Source of the DNA: a virus | Length of the DNA: 39,808 nucleotides | IMG/VR virus record: IMGVR_UViG_3300013307_000032 | Coordinates: 1-39,808 of that record | Strand: one strand, 5' to 3' | Shown: positions 28,087-33,392 of the stretch, piece by piece | Numbering within the stretch: the stretch's first letter is position 1 | Layout: each line of letters opens with the position of its first letter | The notes under the pieces: model-generated | Told to the model about the DNA's origin: nothing | Database searches by the model: none | Seen by the model: the letters and a program-made list of their open reading frames with translations, nothing else | Program-made: the position numbers and the translations under genes

Positions 28087-28130
28087 CTATTCCTTAATCA
28101 TTAAGTGCAAACACAGAGAGACCGAAGTGG

Positions 28131-28154
28131 TCTCCCATTAGTGAGTTGTTATTG
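28131..28154 (-). promoter_or_regulatory. Phage promoter phi-3.8
   Basis: Minus strand CAATAACAACTCACTAAT then GGGAGACCACTTCGGTCTC. Differs at -16 to -13 and -11. The transcript begins with the GAGACC/GGUCUC stem. It lies directly before gene 4; T7's accessory gene 3.8 is missing here. Confidence 0.88.
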
Positions 28155-28155
28155 C

Positions 28156-28611
28156 TTACTCGTGGTCAGAGGTGACCAGTTCGTTAGTGTCCAGCCAACG
28201 CTTTACGTTGAATGAAGGGCAAGCCTTAGCTGCGAACTCGTGGTGACCATGAACGGTAACACCGGGGAACTCAGCCTTTAGACCATCCAGCAGGCCCCGC
28301 AGGGCGCTCATCTGAGCTGGCGTAAAGTTAGCCTGTGGCTTCATCTTGTCATCAACACCACCCACAAGGCAGATGCCTACGGAGTTATAGTTGTGACCTT
28401 CGACGTGTGCACCTACAGCATTAACGTCACGACCGTCTTCAATGGTCCCATCACGTTTGATGATGAAGTGGTAGCCTACGTCAAGCCAGCCGCGCTCTTT
28501 GTGCCACTGACGAATCTCACGGACACTGATGTTCATGCTCGGCTTGGTTGCTGAACAGTGAACGATAAGCATCTCAGTGGATGCACGAGGTTTGAATTGT
28601 ACCTTAGCCAT
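28156..28611 (-). CDS. 3.5: Lysozyme (N-acetylmuramoyl-L-alanine amidase), RNA polymerase regulator
   Basis: Zn amidase that cuts the murein amide bond during lysis and also binds phage RNA polymerase to lower late transcription. 151 residues, exactly the T7 length. Zinc ligands are in place: H18 (IVHCSATKP), the second His of GHHEFA (about 123) and Cys131 (KACPSF); Tyr in VGYHF and Lys before CPSF are the catalytic partners. The end NELVTSDHE is close to T7's NELVTSDRG. Ribosome site lies in the end of gene 3. Confidence 0.97.
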   Translation of the reverse strand: MAKVQFKPRASTEMLIVHCSATKPSMNISVREIRQWHKERGWLDVGYHFIIKRDGTIEDGRDVNAVGAHVEGHNYNSVGICLVGGVDDKMKPQANFTPAQMSALRGLLDGLKAEFPGVTVHGHHEFAAKACPSFNVKRWLDTNELVTSDHE

Positions 28612-29060
28612 TATCTTTTACCTTTCGCTTTGAACTTGTCGAACGGGACAGGACGCTTCGGTTCCTTGAGCCACTCAACGGGGATTAATTTATCGGCAAA
28701 CTTGATGCCGTTCTTTTCGCACCACTCACCGTAACTGGTCGGTGACCCTTTGTAAATCTTTGAGCGTGACGAACTGAACACGATACGGATATCAATGTCA
28801 GGGTACTGCTCGCGAATCAACAGATGTTTCTTACGGTCATCACTATCCCACAGACCCTTGGTCTCAATGAAGATTCCATTAGGTAGCAGGAAGTCGGGTG
28901 TGTACTTGTGGTTTGACGCCGGGATAACATAAGGGATGGACCACTGCTCATAGTCAAATGGAACTCCCTTACTCTCAAGCTGCTTTGAAACTTTATCCTC
29001 AAGGCCGGAACGAAATGCTCCGACCTTACGTACACCACGCGCAGCGTAGCGACTAGACAT
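28611..29060 (-). CDS. 3: Endonuclease I (Holliday-junction resolvase)
   Basis: Cuts branched DNA, resolving concatemer junctions and, with gp6, degrading host DNA. 149 residues, the T7 length. The catalytic residues of T7 (E20, D55, E65, K67) are present one position later: E21 in SGLEDKV, D56 in YTPDFLLPNG, E66 and K68 in FIETKGLW. N-terminal arm basic. Starts at the ATG sharing a base with the 2.5 stop, and its own stop shares a base with the lysozyme ATG, so the three genes are coupled. Confidence 0.97.
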   Translation of the reverse strand: MSSRYAARGVRKVGAFRSGLEDKVSKQLESKGVPFDYEQWSIPYVIPASNHKYTPDFLLPNGIFIETKGLWDSDDRKKHLLIREQYPDIDIRIVFSSSRSKIYKGSPTSYGEWCEKNGIKFADKLIPVEWLKEPKRPVPFDKFKAKGKR

Positions 29061-29770
29061 TAGAAGTCTTCATCATCGTCTGGTTCAGACTCATTGCGGC
29101 TCATGTCGTTCTGGTCCCATGATTGCTCATCGGCCTGACGCTGAGTTGTTTGTTCGGTGCTCGCGCGGTAACCACCCTGCTCGGTCTCATCGCCCCAATC
29201 ATCAGAGCCACCAGCGCCGAACTCAACGAGGTCAACCAGCATCACACCTTCAAGCTGGAGCTTAACGCTCGCGCCTGCAACCTGAGACCAGCCATAAGGA
29301 ATCATGCTGTATTTCAGTTTCAGTGTGGAACCACCAGAGATTGCTGGGACCTGACGGATGCGCTTGCCTGCACTATCAACGACAGCCAGTTCAATCGCTT
29401 TGGTCTCCTGAGTTTTCTTATCGATGAACGAACCGTAGCACTTAAACTTAAAGGTCACAGTACCGTCACCATTATCGAAGAACGGCAGGTCGCCCTGATA
29501 CGGCAGCAGTGGTTTCTTACCGCGAGCCACCTGTGGTGGATTCTCGTTGTAGTCTGCCTCACGCTGTGCGTAATCTTCATCAGCCAGCTTGGTGATATCG
29601 TTCATCATCTGGACTGCGCGAGGGTCATCAATCGGACACGTCAGGTCCACCTTGTAGACACCGCGTTCGTTCTTGAATGAGCCGTGACCGTAGTCAGGTT
29701 TCTGTAGGTAGCAGTAAGGCTCGGCAGTACCCAGAGCTGACACGAGGATTTTCTTTTTGTTAAACGCCAT
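29060..29770 (-). CDS. 2.5: Single-stranded DNA-binding protein
   Basis: Coats single-stranded DNA at the phage fork and contacts gp5 polymerase and gp4 helicase through its acidic tail. 236 residues (T7 232). The OB-fold part shows SALGTAEPYCYLQKPDYG (11-28), CPIDDP, YQGDLPFFDNGDGTVTFKFKC (about 95-115) and GSTLKLKYSMIPY-W. The linker is Gln/Thr rich and the C-terminus is acidic and ends in Phe (EPDDDEDF), as in T7, where the last Phe is essential. Ribosome site AAGAAGGTACATATC. Stop TAA shares a base with the ATG of gene 3. Confidence 0.97.
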   Translation of the reverse strand: MAFNKKKILVSALGTAEPYCYLQKPDYGHGSFKNERGVYKVDLTCPIDDPRAVQMMNDITKLADEDYAQREADYNENPPQVARGKKPLLPYQGDLPFFDNGDGTVTFKFKCYGSFIDKKTQETKAIELAVVDSAGKRIRQVPAISGGSTLKLKYSMIPYGWSQVAGASVKLQLEGVMLVDLVEFGAGGSDDWGDETEQGGYRASTEQTTQRQADEQSWDQNDMSRNESEPDDDEDF

Positions 29771-29823
29771 GATATGTACCTTCTTGGTTATGAAATTTTG
29801 ATTGAACAGAGAGACCGAAGTGG

Positions 29824-29847
29824 TCTCCCATTAGTGAGTTTTAATTA
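29824..29847 (-). promoter_or_regulatory. Phage promoter phi-2.5
   Basis: Minus strand AATTAAAACTCACTAAT then GGGAGACCACTTCGGTCTC. A at both -12 and -11, so farther from consensus. The transcript begins with a 6-bp stem GAGACC/GGUCUC around ACUUC. Confidence 0.9.
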
Positions 29848-29994
29848 GCGAGCGGGACGGACGCGGGTGACAGTGAAGCCAGCCTCATCGTACATCGCCT
29901 CTGCTTGGTCATGCGCATCTTCCAGTGTCTCCGCATACACAGGGACCTCGAAGGAATGGAGCGCCGACTCTACGGTTACAGCATACTCTTTCAT
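29845..29994 (-). CDS. 2: Inhibitor of host RNA polymerase (gp2)
   Basis: T7 gp2 (64 residues) binds the beta-prime jaw of E. coli RNA polymerase and blocks open-complex formation, needed so that host polymerase does not interfere with packaging. This 49-residue protein matches T7 from TVES to TRVRP: residues 7-24 [18 protein letters not shown] against T7's TVESSEHSFEVPIYAETL, and AGF-VTRVRP at 39-47. The first 15 or so T7 residues, which are disordered, are absent, so it starts directly at the folded core. ATG overlaps the 1.8 stop. Its stop overlaps promoter phi-2.5. Confidence 0.88.
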   Translation of the reverse strand: MKEYAVTVESALHSFEVPVYAETLEDAHDQAEAMYDEAGFTVTRVRPAR

Positions 29995-30119
29995 TTCGCT
30001 TTATCCTTCCAGAGTTTAATGAGTTCCAGATAGTCACGAGCCGATTCAATATCGTAATCAGCAAGTGCATCCTCCAGTTTCTTAATGCACCAGTCAAGTG
30101 GAATCATCGGGCCAATCAT
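29991..30119 (-). CDS. 1.8: Small protein gp1.8-like
   Basis: A 42-residue protein in the place of T7 1.8 (48 residues), between 1.7 and 2. It is mostly helical with a repeated Leu pattern ([20 protein letters not shown]) and a Lys-rich end. ATG overlaps the 1.7 stop (ATGA), its own TGA overlaps the gp2 ATG. Ribosome site TTAGGCTCCTC is weak, so coupling to 1.7 is probably needed. Function unknown in the family; identity is by position. Confidence 0.55.
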   Translation of the reverse strand: MIGPMIPLDWCIKKLEDALADYDIESARDYLELIKLWKDKAK

Positions 30120-30496
30120 GAGGAGCCTAACTTAGACTGCTCAACCAGACGCTTACCGAAGAACTCAACTTTCTCTGCATCGTACAGACCATCATCTTTA
30201 GCGCCAGCCTTGCGCTTACCCAGAGTTCTCTGAGCGGCTCGACGCCACAGCGCCTTGAACGCATTACCTTCCGCGAAGTTCATACCCAGAGCCTCGATGA
30301 TATCGTTGCACTCGGCAGTGTACGGGAGAGCGTAGGGTGTGGTCGTACTGACAATCTTCACGGTGTAGTAGCTGGAGGAACCACCAGTGTAGATAGGGTC
30401 ATCCACCTTTGGTGCTGTCTCACACTGGCAACGGCTCACCGGAACGTAGCACTTCTGACAGGTAGATTCGAAGCTATGTTCGCTAGGCTGAATCAT
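30116..30496 (-). CDS. 1.7: gp1.7-like protein (nucleotide kinase / DUF3310 region)
   Basis: T7 gp1.7 (196 residues) is a thymidylate/guanylate kinase that makes T7 sensitive to dideoxythymidine. This 126-residue protein has a Cys-containing N-terminus (CQKCYVPVSRCQC, about 13-25, a possible zinc knuckle), and a C-terminal part ALPYTAECNDIIEALGMNF with GNAFKALWRRAAQRTLGKR, which follows the DUF3310 pattern (x-DII, GNAFK-LWR-G-K) also found in T7 gp1.7. It is about 70 residues shorter than T7, so kinase activity is not assured. Start at the ATG overlapping the 1.6 stop, with AAGGAG seven bases before; ends overlapping the next gene by 4 bases. Confidence 0.65.
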   Translation of the reverse strand: MIQPSEHSFESTCQKCYVPVSRCQCETAPKVDDPIYTGGSSSYYTVKIVSTTTPYALPYTAECNDIIEALGMNFAEGNAFKALWRRAAQRTLGKRKAGAKDDGLYDAEKVEFFGKRLVEQSKLGSS

Positions 30497-30768
30497 GGCA
30501 GCATCTCCTTGAAACGTTGAACATACAGTCGAACACGAGGCCACTTGGTGACCACTACTGGTACTTCGGGACGCTTGCCCTTCTGTGCCTTCAGCATCAG
30601 ACCGCGAGTGACCAGCGCGTGAACGTTGGGCGATAACTCGAATGGGTCAATACCAATCAGAGGCAGCTTGCGATACTCGGAACGCTTACCAGTTGCCGCC
30701 AGAGTTGAGCGGTCGATACGGCGAACAGAAAAGATGCCGTTACTCTTATTGAAATGTAGACGAAGCAT
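30493..30768 (-). CDS. 1.6: Conserved T7-like protein gp1.6
   Basis: A 91-residue basic protein (T7 gp1.6 is 88). Its start MLRLHFNKSNGIFSVRR and the segment LIGIDPFELSPN resemble T7-group 1.6 proteins as I know them. No biochemical function is established for the family. The ribosome site is AAGGAGTAACACATT, lying in the end of the preceding small gene. Its TGA overlaps the ATG of 1.7 (ATGA), so it heads a run of four translationally coupled genes. Confidence 0.75.
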   Translation of the reverse strand: MLRLHFNKSNGIFSVRRIDRSTLAATGKRSEYRKLPLIGIDPFELSPNVHALVTRGLMLKAQKGKRPEVPVVVTKWPRVRLYVQRFKEMLP

Positions 30769-30774
30769 AATGTG

Positions 30775-30882
30775 TTACTCCTTATGAGCGCCAGCAGTGG
30801 GACCGCTAGGCCAGTTGTCGTCGAGCCAGATGAACACCCATGAGGCGACGAATACAATAACGATTAACCATAAAGGATTCAT
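30775..30882 (-). CDS. 35-residue membrane peptide
   Basis: A 35-residue frame with a TGAGGTAACACTTT ribosome site. Residues 3-20 (PLWLIVIVFVASWVFIWL) are one transmembrane span; the tail (DDNWPSGPTAGAHKE) is polar. It ends six bases before gene 1.6, and its last codons (AAGGAG) form the ribosome site of that gene, which supports it as real and coupled. No T7 homologue recognised. Confidence 0.6.
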   Translation of the reverse strand: MNPLWLIVIVFVASWVFIWLDDNWPSGPTAGAHKE

Positions 30883-30958
30883 AAAGTGTTACCTCATAGT
30901 GTTGTGAGAGTGGGATACTTCCGAAGCCATGCTCAATGATGGTCAAGAGCGGAAGTGT

Positions 30959-30982
30959 GTTCCCATTAGTGAGTCTTAATTA
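30959..30982 (-). promoter_or_regulatory. Phage promoter phi-1.6
   Basis: Minus strand AATTAAGACTCACTAAT then GGGAACACACTTCC. A at -12 instead of C. Transcripts can form only a short GGAA/UUCC helix. It reads into the small membrane peptide and the 1.6-2 cluster. Confidence 0.9.
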
Positions 30983-31069
30983 AATGTCGTCAGTGTCGTG
31001 GCAGACCAGACAGCCTATCGCTAGGCCAGCAAGGAACGAAACGAGACACCAGAACAGGGTGAACCACAT
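30980..31069 (-). CDS. 29-residue hydrophobic peptide (1.5 position)
   Basis: A 29-residue frame, MWFTLFWCLVSFLAGLAIGC plus VCHDTDDI, with AGAGG six bases before the ATG. It is one membrane span with a short acidic tail. T7 gene 1.5 also encodes 29 residues at this position, so it is the likely counterpart, but peptides this small cannot be aligned securely. It lies 14 bases after the preceding gene, and its stop codon overlaps the next phage promoter. Function unknown. Confidence 0.6.
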   Translation of the reverse strand: MWFTLFWCLVSFLAGLAIGCLVCHDTDDI

Positions 31070-31083
31070 TGATACCTCTTCCA

Positions 31084-31320
31084 TCAGTACCACTCCTTCG
31101 CGTTGTTGTCACACAGGTATTCATGTTGAGTCACCGGGACCACAGTCACGATGGTTGTGTCACCGCTCGGGATAGTCATGGGCTGCAAGTAGGTGGACGT
31201 TCGCCCGGTCTTCTCGCAGTGGAACTCTCGGATGTGCTTGACCTGCTCTTTAGCAGCGAAGATGCACAGGATACTCAGCGCCAACACAGCAGCGCCACAA
31301 AGTCCAATAAACCATTTCAT
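31084..31320 (-). CDS. Small protein with N-terminal membrane/signal segment (1.4 position)
   Basis: A 78-residue protein starting at the ATG nine bases after AGAGGA, not at an upstream in-frame codon inside TE. Residues 3-24 (WFIGLCGAAVLALSILCIFAA) form one hydrophobic segment, either a signal anchor or an uncleaved signal peptide. The rest, about 50 residues, holds two cysteines (in FHCEKTG and YLCDNN) that could pair in the periplasm. First gene after TE, where T7 has the unrelated 51-residue 1.4. Function unknown. Confidence 0.75.
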   Translation of the reverse strand: MKWFIGLCGAAVLALSILCIFAAKEQVKHIREFHCEKTGRTSTYLQPMTIPSGDTTIVTVVPVTQHEYLCDNNAKEWY

Positions 31321-31339
31321 AATGTCAATCCTCTTGAAC

Positions 31340-31370
31340 GCAGAAAGGCCCACCCGTTAAGGTGAGCCAG
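31340..31370 (-). terminator. Early transcription terminator TE
   Basis: RNA GGCUCACC-UUAACG-GGUGGGCC (31368-31347), a perfect 8-bp stem followed by UUUCUGCG. This is almost the T7 TE terminator, which has the same stem arms and tail with a slightly different loop. It lies just after the ligase gene, as in T7, and ends host-polymerase transcription of the early block. Confidence 0.93.
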
Positions 31371-31375
31371 TGGGT

Positions 31376-32386
31376 TTACATCTTAGTGAACGGGTCAGCC
31401 TCGGTGCCTCGGAACTTCTCGAAGCTAGGGTGACGCAGTGAGCCATCAGGTGTCTCTTCCATGTACTTAATCTGCACAGCGTATCCCATGTAGAAGTCAA
31501 CGTCTTTCTGCACGTTCGCTGTAAATTCTTCCATCAGGTCCTGAGAGATGTTCGTGGCGTTGACCACTCGACCGGACTCAAGGAGAACCTCGAAGCCAAT
31601 CACCTTGCCCTCGTTAGCGAGACCCTCAGTTCCCCAGACCAGACCAACTACCTCGCCGTCAGCCTCATCCTCTGGCTTCATCTTCCACCAGCCGGACTTC
31701 TTACCGCGCTTGTAGTTGCACAGTGGGTCCTTGATGATGAGACCTTCCTCGCCAGCTTCACGAGCCTTGATGAACATCGGGGCCAGAGCATCGAAGTCGA
31801 ACACGTCTTCACTCTTGGTCATCTTCCAGTCGATGTTCGGGTAGTGCTGGCGCAGGATAGCCACCATGTTAGCGGTATGATACTGCATCAGAGCGGAGTC
31901 AACCGGGTACTCATCAGGTGAGCGCACGGCATCCATCGGAAGGACAGCAATCACTCGGGCCTCAATGCGCTCCGGGTCCATCTGGAAGGGAACCTTGCGG
32001 GACTTCTTCGTGGACTCCTCAGCCTCTGGGTTGCAGTTGAACCGGAAGTTCTTCGTGTCACTCTGTGCAGTACGCAGCAGACCACTGCCAGTGTTGAAGT
32101 CTACACCCTTGACCATCAGTTCACAGTCAATCATGAAGCCTTGAGCGAACGGGTTACGGTCATCCTTGAGTAGACGCAGAGTGGACAGAGGTTGGTCATC
32201 CAGCCACGCCAGCGCCGGGATAGACTTACCGACACGAGACAGGAACTTGATGCCCGACTCTTGGAACAGGATGTTACCGCGCACACCATCGTACTTGCTC
32301 TCAACGATGAGTGACCCGGCGTTTGCCAGTGCTTTCTTGATTGCATTCTCGTTGAAGTTCACAGCTTTAAACGGATTGGTTTTCAT
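31376..32386 (-). CDS. 1.3: ATP-dependent DNA ligase
   Basis: Seals nicks in replicating phage DNA; T7-type two-domain ligase with no accessory domains. The 336-residue protein (T7 359) has motif I SKYDGVRG with adenylated Lys31, motif III CELMVKGVDF, motif IV EEGLIIKDP, motif V YKRGKKSGWWKMKP, and the OB-fold end with SYMEETPDGS-like KYMEETPDGSLRHPSFEKFRG. It is shorter than T7 mainly near the C-terminal third, where T7 has an extra loop. Start ATG preceded by AAAAGGTATACACC. It is the last gene before terminator TE and so in both the host-transcribed early block and phi-1.3 transcripts. Confidence 0.97.
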   Translation of the reverse strand: MKTNPFKAVNFNENAIKKALANAGSLIVESKYDGVRGNILFQESGIKFLSRVGKSIPALAWLDDQPLSTLRLLKDDRNPFAQGFMIDCELMVKGVDFNTGSGLLRTAQSDTKNFRFNCNPEAEESTKKSRKVPFQMDPERIEARVIAVLPMDAVRSPDEYPVDSALMQYHTANMVAILRQHYPNIDWKMTKSEDVFDFDALAPMFIKAREAGEEGLIIKDPLCNYKRGKKSGWWKMKPEDEADGEVVGLVWGTEGLANEGKVIGFEVLLESGRVVNATNISQDLMEEFTANVQKDVDFYMGYAVQIKYMEETPDGSLRHPSFEKFRGTEADPFTKM

Positions 32387-32435
32387 GGTGTATACCTTTT
32401 AATCAGAATTTGAATGAACAGAGAGGGAACGTTGT

Positions 32436-32459
32436 GTTCCCATTAGTGAGTTATTATTA
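32436..32459 (-). promoter_or_regulatory. Phage promoter phi-1.3
   Basis: Minus strand TAATAATAACTCACTAAT then GGGAACACAACGTTCCC. It is weaker than consensus at -14 to -11 (AATA). The first 17 transcribed bases form a 6-bp stem GGGAAC/GUUCCC. It drives the ligase gene and overlaps the end of gene 1.2. Confidence 0.88.
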
Positions 32460-32723
32460 CTTCCAGTGCTGCAAGTCGCTGTGTACCTTGCGGAGCCATG
32501 CAGTCTGCGCATTGATTTGCACATCGCTATCAGAATGCTCGAACGTGCGGGACGCAACCGGATGCCCGGAGCGAGTGAACACACGGAGGACCTCACCGCA
32601 CACGGTACGCAGTCTTGCCGGGTCAGCATAGCGGAACGTCTCACGCTCTACGTTCACATCGTGGTCCTCTTTGAGTCGCTCCAGTGCATCGCGGTAATCG
32701 TTCAGGTTGCCAGAGTAAATCAT
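32457..32723 (-). CDS. 1.2: Inhibitor of host dGTPase (gp1.2)
   Basis: T7 gp1.2 (85 residues) binds and inhibits E. coli dGTP triphosphohydrolase, protecting the dGTP pool for phage replication, and it also triggers F-plasmid exclusion. This 88-residue protein keeps the family start YSGNL (3-7) and the C-terminal pattern STF-H-D-DV...TAWL...LQHWK, matching T7's DTSTFYHHDEDV and LKDWK; the middle is divergent. It follows the RNase III site, with a GAGGAACGCACC ribosome site. The stop codon overlaps the next phage promoter. Confidence 0.85.
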   Translation of the reverse strand: MIYSGNLNDYRDALERLKEDHDVNVERETFRYADPARLRTVCGEVLRVFTRSGHPVASRTFEHSDSDVQINAQTAWLRKVHSDLQHWK

Positions 32724-32751
32724 GGTGCGTTCCTCTCGTTGTTAAATGATA

Positions 32752-32790
32752 ATCATAAAGGCCACCTCTCGGGCGACCTTGAGTCTATCA
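32752..32790 (-). promoter_or_regulatory. RNase III processing site (R1.1 type)
   Basis: The RNA forms a 9-bp stem AAGGUCGCC-CGAGA-GGUGGCCUU (32780-32758), flanked by UGAUAGACUC before and UAUGAUUAUCAUUUA after. The same flanks enclose different stems at 25759-25778. T7 RNase III sites have this form, and T7 R1.1 lies at this map position, before gene 1.2. Confidence 0.82.
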
Positions 32791-33273
32791 CTTGCGGTGC
32801 ATCATCATGCGGTTCCTGCGTTCCCACGCTTGACGCTGGCGCACTCGCTCAATGTAGAACGTGTTAGGCTGCACGTTGACAACCTCATAGCACTCCTGCA
32901 CCCGTCCGATGATATCACCATCCCGGTACGTGAATACTTTCTTTGACCCGTCAGTGTGCCACTGCGTAATCTCGAAGGTCTCACTGGTCCGCTTGAGTTC
33001 CAACTGCTCGACTGTCTTACCGCAGCGACCGGGACCCAACACAAAGTCAGTCTCTTTGCTAGTACCGTCTGGCATGAACGCGATGAACTTGATGCGGGTA
33101 AGTGCCTTGACCGGGATGACTCCGCTGAGGCGCTCAATGTCTTCCATCAGGTTCTTGTTGAACCCTCGCAGTGTTCCATTGCTGGCGTTAAGTGTCTTGA
33201 CTGTTGCCTCAAGTTCCGCGATGCGTGCTTCGAGAAGTTCTTCGTTACGGTTACGGCGAATGAAGTTGAACAT
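32788..33273 (-). CDS. Coiled-coil protein of unknown function between genes 1 and 1.2
   Basis: A 161-residue protein in the slot of T7 1.1 (42 residues) and T3 1.05. The N-terminus MFNFIRRNR is followed by a heptad-like stretch at about 10-50 (LLEARIAELEATVKTLNAS), then a mixed alpha/beta part with many charged residues and a basic tail (RQAWERRNRMMMHRK). I start at the second in-frame ATG, with GAGAG about 8 bases upstream; an ATG 27 bases earlier has only a distant site. The start MFNFI resembles that of the 4.3 protein in this genome. It is the first gene read from phi-1.1. Function unknown; a scaffold or nucleic-acid-binding role is possible. Confidence 0.75.
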   Translation of the reverse strand: MFNFIRRNRNEELLEARIAELEATVKTLNASNGTLRGFNKNLMEDIERLSGVIPVKALTRIKFIAFMPDGTSKETDFVLGPGRCGKTVEQLELKRTSETFEITQWHTDGSKKVFTYRDGDIIGRVQECYEVVNVQPNTFYIERVRQRQAWERRNRMMMHRK

Positions 33274-33360
33274 AATGTGCACTCTCTTTAAGTTAATCAT
33301 TAAGTTATAAAGAATCTCTTTGGGTTTAACTTAGAGTCTCTTAAGGTTATCTCTAAGTGT
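33274..33360 (-). other. AT-rich leader: candidate primary origin with stem-loop
   Basis: T7's primary replication origin is the phi-1.1 promoters plus the following AT-rich segment, where polymerase transcripts prime synthesis. Here phi-1.1 is followed by about 85 AT-rich bases before the next ATG. The RNA contains an 8-bp inverted repeat ACTTAGAG...CTCTAAGT (33358-33329) and a second small helix AAAGA/TCTTT (about 33322-33310); this might also be the RNase III site R1. Origin function is inferred from position and composition. Confidence 0.45.
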
Positions 33361-33383
33361 TTCCCATTAGTGAGTCGTAATTA
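33360..33383 (-). promoter_or_regulatory. Phage promoter phi-1.1
   Basis: Minus strand AATTACGACTCACTAAT then GGGAAACAC, a consensus match in the -17 to -1 region. It lies 10 bases after the polymerase stop, where T7 has phi-1.1A and phi-1.1B. Only one promoter is found here. Confidence 0.92.
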
Positions 33384-33392
33384 AATCAGACG

